Assembly (NCBI GenBank): GCA_003281645.1
Contig: QCBJ01000001.1
Coordinates: 186,001 to 250,000, forward strand
Direction: 5' to 3'
Source of the DNA: Prochlorococcus sp. AG-347-G20
Lineage (GTDB): Bacteria > Cyanobacteriota > Cyanobacteriia > PCC-6307 > Cyanobiaceae
DNA: 64,000 nt
This document shows, piece after piece, positions 40,161 to 48,242 of the stretch. The notes under the pieces were generated by a model. It did no database searches. It saw nothing but the letters and a program-made list of their open reading frames with translations, and was not told the DNA's origin. Made by a program: the position numbers and the translations under genes. How positions within the stretch are numbered: the stretch's first letter is position 1; each line of letters begins with the position of its first letter.

Positions 40161-40204
40161 GTCTCTAAAGTGAGACGTGTAAATAAAAACGGAAATAGAT
40201 TCCG
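40161..40204 (-). promoter_or_regulatory. Two hairpins in the psbA leader
   Basis: Reading towards psbA on the minus strand, CGGAA-TCTAT-TTCCG (40190-40204) is followed by TTTTTATTT, which looks like a small intrinsic terminator, and then GTCTC-ACTTTA-GAGAC (40161-40176) lies 15 bases before the ATG. Both arms are perfect. Transcript attenuation or RNA stability control is possible, but nothing in the sequence proves it. Confidence 0.45.
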
Positions 40205-40333
40205 CTTCGAAGATTTTAGACCAAAATCGCTAAAAATGTGTAATTTTTTTTTCTTTAAGTAAACTTATTTTTTGCAATATCAAAGAAAAGAACCTCCATG
40301 TCTTAATATTTTCTTTGTTATTGAGGATTTAAC

Positions 40334-40462
40334 TTGGTAATAATCGAATGGTTTCTTAAAGGAAAAAGATCGAAAGAGGTGGTTTCCTTAAAAGAGGCTA
40401 GGTATAGAAGACTGCAATTAGAGGCTTTTGGGGCTGTTATTTATTGGAGCGAAAGAATTTAA
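40334..40462 (+). CDS. 42-residue conserved-looking small protein
   Basis: A TTG-initiated frame of 42 codons divergent from psbA. The product starts (M)VIIEWFLKGKRSKEV, continues with VSLKEARYRRLQLEAFGAV and ends IYWSERI: basic, probably one or two amphipathic helices, no membrane segment. Its composition is protein-like and I believe similar short frames occur in other Prochlorococcus genomes, but I cannot confirm that here. Function unknown. Confidence 0.5.
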   Translation: MVIIEWFLKGKRSKEVVSLKEARYRRLQLEAFGAVIYWSERI

Positions 40463-40579
40463 GGTTTTAGGGATTAAGACTTAGCAAAAAAAATAAAAGC
40501 ATTAAATATTAAATAAACTTATCTTTTAAATAAAAAATCCTTATTAGTTTTCATCAATTTATTGTTCCGTTTTTTTAAT

Positions 40580-41485
40580 TTAAAGACTTTCAAACTCTTC
40601 AACCCATTGTTTTTTGGAACAAATCACTTCTTTCATCGTGTAGCTCATCGCAATTTTTTTTTCCTTATAGGCGACTTCGCCAATAAAAACAGGCCAAATC
40701 AATTGTTCTCCATCATATTTATGAATTATTCCTTGGCTATCAAGAAATAATGGATCTCCTTTTTTAATCATTTTCCAATCTTGGTTTATTCTTTCAGGAT
40801 GAATTAAGCCATAAATATTTCCTTTTTCATCTCTTGGATAATCTATACTCCTTTGATGAACATGAACAACCAATTCCTTTGGAAGTTCTATGAGGTTATT
40901 TTTTAATTTATCTATCTCTTCCCTTAAAGATCTAATGATTATTAAGAATCTATTTATAATATTTTGATCATAAGAATTTTGTGCGACAGCTCCTATTTCA
41001 ATAACTAAACCACATGGCCAAGCTTCTACTAGAAAGCCTGTTTGGGCTTTATCTTTTTCGTGCAAATAAATAGGCAATCCAAATTTATTCTGCAGTAATG
41101 CAGCTAAACAAAAATCTTTGAATCTCCTCCCATACAAAACAATACTTGTTCCCATATTTGCAGTAGTAGTATGCAAATCGATTGCAATTTGACAGGGTTT
41201 AGATCCCTCAATTCCAAATTCATCTACTAAAAAATTGGCTCTATTAGTTTCATAAAAGCTATTCTTGTGTTTTTCAAAATTCGCACTTTCTTTGAAAGAT
41301 CTATTTAAATCTAAATCTATATATCTGCACCCTTTTTCATAAGCAACAGGATTACCTATGATGTACTCATACTCAATACCATGATTTAAACTATTTTCTT
41401 CTCTAATAAATTGCTTAACCGCCCAAACAGGATTTATTTCATTCCCATGAGTACCTGAAACGATAAGTATTCTTTGAACAGTCAT
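40580..41485 (-). CDS. Aspartoacylase-like zinc hydrolase (AspA/AstE family)
   Basis: A 301-residue zinc-dependent carboxypeptidase-fold enzyme. The metal ligands are the H and E in VSGTHGNEINP (about 9-19) and the H in AIDLHTTTANMG near residue 115; the substrate arginine is in DLDLNRSF near 58, and VIEIGAVAQ near 180 holds the catalytic glutamate. Relatives deacylate N-acetylaspartate, but that substrate is not established in cyanobacteria, so the true substrate may be another N-acyl or succinyl amino acid. It is divergent from the GST gene. Confidence 0.82.
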   Translation of the reverse strand: MTVQRILIVSGTHGNEINPVWAVKQFIREENSLNHGIEYEYIIGNPVAYEKGCRYIDLDLNRSFKESANFEKHKNSFYETNRANFLVDEFGIEGSKPCQIAIDLHTTTANMGTSIVLYGRRFKDFCLAALLQNKFGLPIYLHEKDKAQTGFLVEAWPCGLVIEIGAVAQNSYDQNIINRFLIIIRSLREEIDKLKNNLIELPKELVVHVHQRSIDYPRDEKGNIYGLIHPERINQDWKMIKKGDPLFLDSQGIIHKYDGEQLIWPVFIGEVAYKEKKIAMSYTMKEVICSKKQWVEEFESL

Positions 41486-41508
41486 TTTTTCTTTAAAAAT
41501 AAAATTTT

Positions 41509-42453
41509 ATGCAAAATAAATACCTTATTAAGGCCTCCAGAAAATTCTGGTTTTGGTTTTGGACTCAATTAATGAATGGCTTTGCGCCATCAGATTTACA
41601 TGGTAATTATAAAAGGCCTAGAGGTATAACCATTGATAGTGAATACGATATTAATAATGAGAATGGACAAATTTATTTATTGGTAGGTAATTCTTGTCCA
41701 TGGTGTCAAAGAACTTTACTCGTCCACGAAATAAAACAATTATCTAAAAAAGTTAAAGTTATTTTTTTAAAGGCAGATGCTGAGCATGGCGAATGGATTT
41801 TGAATACAAAGATTAAGGGATGCATGAGACTTTCAGACCTTTACAAAAAAGCTAATAAAAAGATTATTTTTAGGGCGACGTTACCTCTTTTAATTAGCTT
41901 TGTAAAAGATGAATTAAATATTTTGTCTAATGAAAGTTCACAGATTATGAGACTTCTTAATTCAATAAAAATTCAATCAGAACATCAGACATTAACTATT
42001 AAAGACTGTAATCAAAAATTTTTAGATTTAATTAATAACAGCATTAATGATGGCGTATATAAATGTGGTTTCGCCAGAAACCAGTCAGCTTACGAAAAAG
42101 CAAGTCAAAATCTTTTCACAGCTATAAATGAAGTTGAAAATTTACTAAAGAAAAAAAAAGGGGGCTGGATATTTGGAGAGGAGTTAACTTATGCAGATAT
42201 TTACCTTTTCCCAACGCTAATAAGATGGGAATTGGTATATAGCAAACTTTTCAAATGTACTGAACAAGAACTATCAAGTTTCGAAAAAATTATTGAATGG
42301 AGATTAAAATTCTTTAAATTATCTAATGTAAATAGGACATGCTTCGATAATGAATGGAAAAAAGATTACTACAAAGTTTTATTCCCTTTAAACCCAAATC
42401 AAATAATCCCAGTTTTACCATCGCTTTTAGAAATAATGAGATTAGAGTCGTAA
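41509..42453 (+). CDS. Glutathione S-transferase, glutathionyl-hydroquinone-reductase-like
   Basis: A 314-residue protein with a thioredoxin-like N-terminal domain, whose active site is GNSCPWCQRTLLVHEIKQL near residue 63, and an all-helical C-terminal domain (GGWIFGEELTYADIYLFPTL near 220). The CPWC motif is the mark of the omega/Xi-class ECM4-YqjG group, which uses glutathione to reduce glutathionyl-hydroquinones. The actual substrate here is unknown. It stands alone between the aspartoacylase-like gene and CP12. Confidence 0.8.
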   Translation: MQNKYLIKASRKFWFWFWTQLMNGFAPSDLHGNYKRPRGITIDSEYDINNENGQIYLLVGNSCPWCQRTLLVHEIKQLSKKVKVIFLKADAEHGEWILNTKIKGCMRLSDLYKKANKKIIFRATLPLLISFVKDELNILSNESSQIMRLLNSIKIQSEHQTLTIKDCNQKFLDLINNSINDGVYKCGFARNQSAYEKASQNLFTAINEVENLLKKKKGGWIFGEELTYADIYLFPTLIRWELVYSKLFKCTEQELSSFEKIIEWRLKFFKLSNVNRTCFDNEWKKDYYKVLFPLNPNQIIPVLPSLLEIMRLES

Positions 42454-42577
42454 AAAATATATAAATCAATTTCAAAAAAAAGATGTTGTAATGAACACTT
42501 ATTTAGTTCATAGATAATGCAATTTCATTAGAAATTAACTATGTTATGTATGTCTACTAAAGTACGAAAAGCTTAAA

Positions 42578-42796
42578 ATGAAATCCATTGACGAACACAT
42601 CCAAAAAGATCAATCGGAAATCGAATCTGCAAAAGCAGAGGGCAATCTTCCAAAGGTCAGACATCTAACTGAAGAGCTTAAAGAACTCGAAGAATATAAG
42701 GATCATCATCCAGAGGATAAACATGACCCTAATGCTTTGGAACTTTTCTGCGATGCCAATCCGGATGAACCGGAATGTCTTGTTTATGATGATTAA
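42578..42796 (+). CDS. cp12: CP12-like Calvin-cycle regulator (C-terminal cysteine pair only)
   Basis: A 72-residue acidic protein. The C-terminal CP12 motif is intact, with C58 and C67 in ALELFCDANPDEPECLVYDD; in CP12 this segment binds GAPDH and inactivates it in the dark by disulfide formation. The N-terminal cysteine pair and the usual AWDxVEEL core that binds phosphoribulokinase are replaced by a charged helix (SAKAEGNLPKVRHLTEELKE). It is thus a reduced CP12 form. It shares a bidirectional terminator with the gene on the other strand. Confidence 0.85.
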   Translation: MKSIDEHIQKDQSEIESAKAEGNLPKVRHLTEELKELEEYKDHHPEDKHDPNALELFCDANPDEPECLVYDD

Positions 42797-42820
42797 GTTT
42801 TCTTTTGATCTATAATTCAC

Positions 42821-42851
42821 AAAAAAAAAGGGCTTTTAAAGCCCTTTTTTT
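42821..42851. terminator. Bidirectional terminator between CP12 and a small convergent gene
   Basis: A run of nine As, GGGC, a seven-base loop, GCCC and seven Ts. The hairpin is symmetrical, so it can stop transcription of CP12 on the plus strand and of the 60-residue gene on the minus strand. Confidence 0.88.
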
Positions 42852-42865
42852 ATTTGTTTAATTCT

Positions 42866-43048
42866 TTAGTAATCTCTATTAAAGTCGGATGGACTTCCTG
42901 TAAGAGAACATACAACCGATTCTTCATTTTTCATTTCCTTGACTTCTACAATTGGTCTTCCCATTTTCTTCAAAACCTCAATATCTTGAATCGTTTGACA
43001 TCTAGCAATTATTTTCCCTTGTTGATCAAAGCAAGTATAGAAATTCAT
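42866..43048 (-). CDS. 60-residue conserved hypothetical protein
   Basis: A small soluble protein beginning MNFYTCFDQQGKIIARCQTI, then VLKKMGRPIVEVKEMKNEES and SPSDFNRDY. It holds three cysteines (6, 17 and 47), so a redox or metal role is conceivable but not supported by a known motif. A real gene is likely, because it has its own terminator and protein-like composition. It is divergent from nothing and lies between CP12 and obgE on the opposite strand to CP12. Function unknown. Confidence 0.65.
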   Translation of the reverse strand: MNFYTCFDQQGKIIARCQTIQDIEVLKKMGRPIVEVKEMKNEESVVCSLTGSPSDFNRDY

Positions 43049-43134
43049 ATTTTTTCTAAAGTAGTATCTTATTTATGACTAATTTTCATTATTAAATCAA
43101 GTGTATTTTTTTACAAAAAAATTTTAAATTCAAG

Positions 43135-44118
43135 TTAGATCCTTTTCCATACTTCAGAAAGCAGTGAAGATAAACCTTTTTTTAAAGATGAAGAAATAAC
43201 TAAAACTTTCTTTTTAGATAAATCTTCTAACTTTTTTGTGATTGTTTTCAAATAATTATGATCTACCAACTCCATTTTATTCAATACTATTAACCTATCT
43301 TTATCTAAAAGACCTTTCCCATATTTTTTTAATTCCTGCTCAATAATCTCATAATCATGCAAAGGATCTTCTGCAATTGCATCAATTAAGTGTACAAGAA
43401 TCTTCGTTCTTTGGATGTGCCTTAAAAAATCATGCCCTAAACCTACTCCATCAGCTGCCCCTGATATTAATCCAGGAATATCCGCAAAAAGACAACCATT
43501 CCCATCAATTTTCCTTACTACACCTAAGTTAGGTATTAGAGTTGTAAAAGGATAATTTGCGATTTTTGGACGGGCAGATGACACAACGGAAATCAAAGTA
43601 CTTTTCCCTGCATTTGGAAGGCCTATAATACCAACCTCTGCAAGAAGTTTTAGTTCTAATTGAACCTCCCAAATCTCACCATCATTTCCTTCAGTGAATG
43701 ATTCTGGAGCTCTATTTTGATTACTTAAATAGTAAGCATTACCATGTCCACCTCTTCCTCCAATGGCAATAGTTAAAATCTGTTTATCTTTAGTTAAATC
43801 TCCCAAAATAATGCCAGTTTTAATATCTCTTATTTCTGTACCACAGGGAACTTTAAGGATTGTATCCTCGCCTGAAGCACCTGATCTCTTATTAGGACCT
43901 CCTTTACATCCATCTTCGGCAATTATTTCACGTTTGAATTTGAAATCTAATAATGTTTGAAGATTATTATCAGCCATCAAAATAACTGAACCCCCTCTGC
44001 CACCATTTCCACCCGAAGGTCCTCCAGCAGGAACGAATTTTTCTCTTCTAAATGAAACTATTCCATTTCCACCTTTTCCAGCTTTAAGAATAATGTTTGC
44101 TTGATCAATAAATTGCAC
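43135..44118 (-). CDS. obgE: GTPase ObgE/CgtA
   Basis: An essential ribosome-associated GTPase for 50S assembly. The 327-residue protein has the glycine-rich Obg fold at the N-terminus ([20 protein letters not shown]), then the G domain: G1 [11 protein letters not shown] near residue 165, switch [16 protein letters not shown]3 DIPGLI, and G4 NKMEL near 282. There is no C-terminal OCT domain, as expected for cyanobacteria. It follows mutS2 by 40 bases on the same strand. Confidence 0.96.
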   Translation of the reverse strand: MQFIDQANIILKAGKGGNGIVSFRREKFVPAGGPSGGNGGRGGSVILMADNNLQTLLDFKFKREIIAEDGCKGGPNKRSGASGEDTILKVPCGTEIRDIKTGIILGDLTKDKQILTIAIGGRGGHGNAYYLSNQNRAPESFTEGNDGEIWEVQLELKLLAEVGIIGLPNAGKSTLISVVSSARPKIANYPFTTLIPNLGVVRKIDGNGCLFADIPGLISGAADGVGLGHDFLRHIQRTKILVHLIDAIAEDPLHDYEIIEQELKKYGKGLLDKDRLIVLNKMELVDHNYLKTITKKLEDLSKKKVLVISSSLKKGLSSLLSEVWKRI

Positions 44119-44158
44119 TTAATAAGCTTATTAAATTGTTTTCTAGGTATTTTAAATT

Positions 44159-46570
44159 TTATTTTATCCACGCAATACTGCAACCAGGTCCACCCTCGTT
44201 GTTGGCTGCATCTTCAATCTTATCAACATAATTTAAACCTGATAACCAATTTCTTAGTCCTTTTTTTAATTTCCCTGTTCCAATTCCATGAACAATCCAT
44301 AGCGGCCCATGAAATTTTCTAATTTTCTCTTCAATAATTATTTCGGCTTCATGAACTCTTAACCCTCTTACATCAATTGTATTTTTACTCGTTCTAATTT
44401 TAGAAAAAGAAAAATCTTCTCTTATAGACTTGATATCAATTTTTGACCCTTTGAAATTAGGTTTTTCTCCATTAATACCTTCAAATTCATTTACAGATAA
44501 TGTGCTTCTGAATGAACCACATTTAATTTCATAAAAACCACCTTTTTTATCTAAATCTACAATTTGTCCCGTACTATTTAGACTTTTAATTTTTACAAAA
44601 TCACCTATCTGAGGTTTCCACGATATTGACTTTTCAGATTTTTTTTGGGTTAAATGTTCAGTTTCAATTTCCTTTAATCTTTTTCCAATAATTCTCGTAT
44701 CCTCTCCATTAACATTTTTATCTCTTAATTTTTTAATCAAATCTATCACCTCTTTTTTAGCGGATACAATATGTTTTGATAATTTAGACCTTTCAATTTC
44801 CTGGATTTTTTCAGCATTTATTTTTTGATATTCATAATTTCTCTTCAGTTCATCATGTAATATTTCAGTCCTTGCAATCAATTCTGCAGCAGCTTCTGCA
44901 GAATTTTGTTGTTTAATCTTCTCTTCCTCAAGCCCTTTAATAATACTGTTAATATTGTCAACTTCTTTTGGCTTTAGATAATTTGCAGCTTCATTGAGTA
45001 TGCTTTCATCGAGACCAATTCTCTTTGAAATTGACAAAGCATTACTTCTCCCGGGAATACCCCAGTTGAGTATATATTTTGGCTTCAAAGAATCCTCATC
45101 AAAAGCAACCGATACGTTTTCAAATCTTGAGTCGTTATATTTTAAAGCCTTAATATCTCCATAATGTGTAGTTGCAAAAGTGATATCAGATTTATTTGCA
45201 AATTCTTTTAATAAAGCCATCGCAAGAGCACTTCCTTCAAGAGGATCTGTGCCAGATCCAATCTCATCTAGCAAAACAACTGATAATCCTTTCTTATAAT
45301 CAAGTGAATCTAATATCTCTTTTATGCGAGATATATGCCCACTGAAGGTAGATAAATTTTCTTCTAATGATTGATTATCTCCTATATCCACGTATATATT
45401 TGGACAAAAAGGGATAATAGGATTATTAGTTGAAGGTATCAATAATCCTGCTCTAGCCATAAGCAAAGACAAGCCCAAACCTTTTAAAGCTGCTGTTTTA
45501 CCTCCAGTATTTGGACCTGTAATAGCTACAACCTTAATATTTCTGTTTATATAAAAATCGACAGCTACTGGTGGAGGGGATCCTTTTTTCTTATGTTCCC
45601 AAATCAATAAAGGATGAGAAAAACCAATTAAAGAAATAATAGGACTTTTCTCAAACGAAGGAGTTTTACCTCCAATCCATTTCGAATATCTTGAACGAGT
45701 TAGGGCATTTTCTAATCTCAATAATATGGATGCCATTGCAATAAGATTTTCTGAATTATCACTAACAACCTGAGACCATTTCTTAAGTAATTTAAATTCT
45801 TCTGCTGCGATCCTAGCCTCTAAAGAAGCAATCTTATTACCTTTAGTTACTACACTTTCAGGCTCAAAATATACTGTATTTCCTGAAGATGAAGAGTCAT
45901 GAATTATGCCTTTAAATTTATCTACATAATTAACTTTCACTGCTAAAACGGGCCTTCCATATCGATCTCCAATAGTAGTATCTTGCAAATAAGCTAAATT
46001 CTTTTGAATAAATTTCTCAACTAATATTTTTCTTTCAAGTTTCTTAGATAAAAATTCTTTTCTAAGAATAGATAGTTCATTACTAGCATTGTCTGAAATT
46101 CTTCCATTCGATTCAATGCCTTTTTTAAAAATAGTTTCAATATTCTGATGGTCAATTAAATTTTTTGTAAATGATGAAATAAAAGGCCTTTGTTCAAAAT
46201 CTAGTAAGATTTTTTTTAAATTTCTTGCTGCAGCAATTGTTTTCGCTATTTCTAACAATTCAGAAGATGAAATTACACCTCCCTTGGAACAAATTTCAAT
46301 ATTTCTACTAATATCAAAAACACCAGAAAAACTAATTGATTTATCTAAATTTTTTTCTAGCTCATTAATTTCAACAGTTTCATTCAAAAGTCTTTTAGAT
46401 GCCTCGTATTCTGAAGGAATAACAAAACTTAAAATTGATCGTTTACCCATTTCCGTCGAGGCGAATGAAGATAAATGCGTTTTTAATGAATCCCACTCTA
46501 AAAGGTTTATAGATTCTTCTTCTAAGGTGTTACCTGAATATGATTTTTTAAAATAGCTTTTCTCTTGCAT
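44159..46570 (-). CDS. mutS2: Endonuclease MutS2
   Basis: An 803-residue MutS2 protein, which lacks mismatch-recognition domains and instead suppresses recombination or rescues collided ribosomes in different bacteria. The Walker A motif ITGPNTGGKTAALKGLG lies near residue 350, Walker B VVLLDEIGSGTDP near 430, a coiled coil at about 520-620, and the Smr nuclease domain from about 725 (DVRGLRVHEAEIIIEE, then WIVHGIGTGKLKKGL). Its length and domains are complete. The VOC gene lies 12 bases upstream on the same strand. Confidence 0.96.
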   Translation of the reverse strand: MQEKSYFKKSYSGNTLEEESINLLEWDSLKTHLSSFASTEMGKRSILSFVIPSEYEASKRLLNETVEINELEKNLDKSISFSGVFDISRNIEICSKGGVISSSELLEIAKTIAAARNLKKILLDFEQRPFISSFTKNLIDHQNIETIFKKGIESNGRISDNASNELSILRKEFLSKKLERKILVEKFIQKNLAYLQDTTIGDRYGRPVLAVKVNYVDKFKGIIHDSSSSGNTVYFEPESVVTKGNKIASLEARIAAEEFKLLKKWSQVVSDNSENLIAMASILLRLENALTRSRYSKWIGGKTPSFEKSPIISLIGFSHPLLIWEHKKKGSPPPVAVDFYINRNIKVVAITGPNTGGKTAALKGLGLSLLMARAGLLIPSTNNPIIPFCPNIYVDIGDNQSLEENLSTFSGHISRIKEILDSLDYKKGLSVVLLDEIGSGTDPLEGSALAMALLKEFANKSDITFATTHYGDIKALKYNDSRFENVSVAFDEDSLKPKYILNWGIPGRSNALSISKRIGLDESILNEAANYLKPKEVDNINSIIKGLEEEKIKQQNSAEAAAELIARTEILHDELKRNYEYQKINAEKIQEIERSKLSKHIVSAKKEVIDLIKKLRDKNVNGEDTRIIGKRLKEIETEHLTQKKSEKSISWKPQIGDFVKIKSLNSTGQIVDLDKKGGFYEIKCGSFRSTLSVNEFEGINGEKPNFKGSKIDIKSIREDFSFSKIRTSKNTIDVRGLRVHEAEIIIEEKIRKFHGPLWIVHGIGTGKLKKGLRNWLSGLNYVDKIEDAANNEGGPGCSIAWIK

Positions 46571-46582
46571 ACAAAAAAAGAG

Positions 46583-46969
46583 TCAAACATTTGATTGAAT
46601 CCCTTCAGGAGGAACATAAAGCATCTCAAGCCAGTTTCCTTCAGTATCCTTCATATAAAAAGATGCTGTTCCATCTCTATGCTCATGTAAAGGACCAACT
46701 TTTACACCAGAATTTTTTAAATCATTTTGAATATTTTCCACTTCTTTTTTATTTTCAAAATGAAAAGCAAAGTGAGGTCCGGCAGCTTTGTAGCTTGGGC
46801 CTAACAAGGCAAGTCCATCTTTCCCTTTACCAGCCTCTAAATAAGACCAATCTTTATCATCCCAAACCAAATTCATACCCAGCTTAATATAAAAAGATTT
46901 CGCCCTTTCGAGATTCTCTACTCTAAGTGCAATGTGACCAATCCTATTTACCCCTTGTGAAAAATTCAA
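46583..46969 (-). CDS. VOC (glyoxalase) family protein
   Basis: A 128-residue vicinal oxygen chelate fold protein. The two beta-alpha-beta modules begin at HIALRVENLERAKSFYIKLG and at PHFAFHFENKKEVE; candidate metal ligands are H12, E52-type acidic residues, H77 and the closing E in NWLEMLYVPPEG. It resembles glyoxalase I in outline, but the substrate is not determined. It lies 12 bases upstream of mutS2 and is probably in the same transcript. Confidence 0.8.
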   Translation of the reverse strand: MNFSQGVNRIGHIALRVENLERAKSFYIKLGMNLVWDDKDWSYLEAGKGKDGLALLGPSYKAAGPHFAFHFENKKEVENIQNDLKNSGVKVGPLHEHRDGTASFYMKDTEGNWLEMLYVPPEGIQSNV

Positions 46970-47031
46970 AACAAAGCAGTTTTTTTATTACTTATCTAAG
47001 AATAAACCAAATTTTTGTTAATAATGAGTTT

Positions 47032-48033
47032 TTAAGTATCCTGCAACCATTGAGATGCATCACAAGCATGATAAGTGAGTATTAATTTTGCTCCTGCTCT
47101 TTTAAAACTAAGCAATGTTTCTAAAACAATATCTTTTTCGTTAATCCAGTTCTTCATAGCAGCGGACTTTATCATGGAATACTCCCCACTAACGTTGTAT
47201 GCAGCTATGGGTTTATTTGAAAAAGTGCTTAATCTATAAACAATATCCAAGTATGAAATTCCTGGTTTTACCATCAAAATATCAGCCCCCTCATACTGAT
47301 CCAGTGCAGATTCAATTAAAGCCTCTTTTGAATTAGCAGGATCCATTTGATATGTAGACTTATTATTTGGAATTATTTTCTTACTATTTTCTCTAGGAGC
47401 CGAATCTAAAGCAGTTCTAAATGGACCATAATAAGCAGATGAATATTTTGCTGTATAACTAATAATACCTACATCACTAAATCCTTGACTATCAAGAGCA
47501 GTTCTGATTGCTCCAACTCTCCCATCCATCATGTCACTAGGGCCAATAAAATCTGCTCCTGCTCTTGCTTGTGCTAAAGCTTGTTTTTGTAAAATTTCGA
47601 TTGTTTCATCATTTAATATTTTGCCAGTTTCATCAACTAATCCATCATGACCATCACAAGAGTATGGGTCCAAGGCAACATCTGTCATTATTGCCATTTC
47701 TGGAATCTCTTTTTTTAATATTCGAATAGCTTTAGGTATTAAACCATCTTCATTAAAACATTCTGCTCCATCTTCAGTCTTTAGGCTATCGTCAATTTTT
47801 GGGAAAAGAACCACACACCTTATTCCCAATTCCCATGCCCTAATAACCTCCTTTATTAAGCCATTAATATCCCATCTATAAGTTCCGGGCATTGCTGAAA
47901 TGTCCTCTTTAAAATCTTTTTCATGAATAAATAATGGATATATAAAGTCCGATGCCGTTAGATGGTTTTCTCTAACCATTTCTCTAATTGCCTCATTTCT
48001 TCTTAATCTTCTAGGACGAATAATCGAATTCAT
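47032..48033 (-). CDS. hemB: Delta-aminolevulinic acid dehydratase (porphobilinogen synthase)
   Basis: Joins two aminolevulinates to porphobilinogen for chlorophyll and heme. The 333-residue enzyme has the two active-site lysine regions (a YYGPFRTALDSAP stretch, and MVKPGISYLD near residue 255). The metal-binding segment is DVALDPYSCDGHDG, with Asp in the places where zinc enzymes have Cys, so it is the magnesium-dependent plant/cyanobacterial type. It is divergent from the bicarbonate-transport operon. Confidence 0.96.
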   Translation of the reverse strand: MNSIIRPRRLRRNEAIREMVRENHLTASDFIYPLFIHEKDFKEDISAMPGTYRWDINGLIKEVIRAWELGIRCVVLFPKIDDSLKTEDGAECFNEDGLIPKAIRILKKEIPEMAIMTDVALDPYSCDGHDGLVDETGKILNDETIEILQKQALAQARAGADFIGPSDMMDGRVGAIRTALDSQGFSDVGIISYTAKYSSAYYGPFRTALDSAPRENSKKIIPNNKSTYQMDPANSKEALIESALDQYEGADILMVKPGISYLDIVYRLSTFSNKPIAAYNVSGEYSMIKSAAMKNWINEKDIVLETLLSFKRAGAKLILTYHACDASQWLQDT

Positions 48034-48242
48034 TTGAATATTATTTAAATTGAAAAATATTTATCTAATACATTAATCGCTTGCCTCGCACATAAATTAA
48101 TCAGAGACTACTTTTGTTCAGGAAAATTAACTTAAATTTATTTAATAAGAGCAAAAAAAAGTTACAAAAATATTTTGCACAATCTTCATTTTTCACAAAT
48201 TTACGTCATTTAGAGATAATATCTTTTAGTTAAGTATTTATT

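Noticed and set aside
42552-42565. GTC-N8-TAC as an NtcA site for CP12
   Set aside because: One base off consensus and only 12 bases before the ATG, which leaves no room for an activated promoter.
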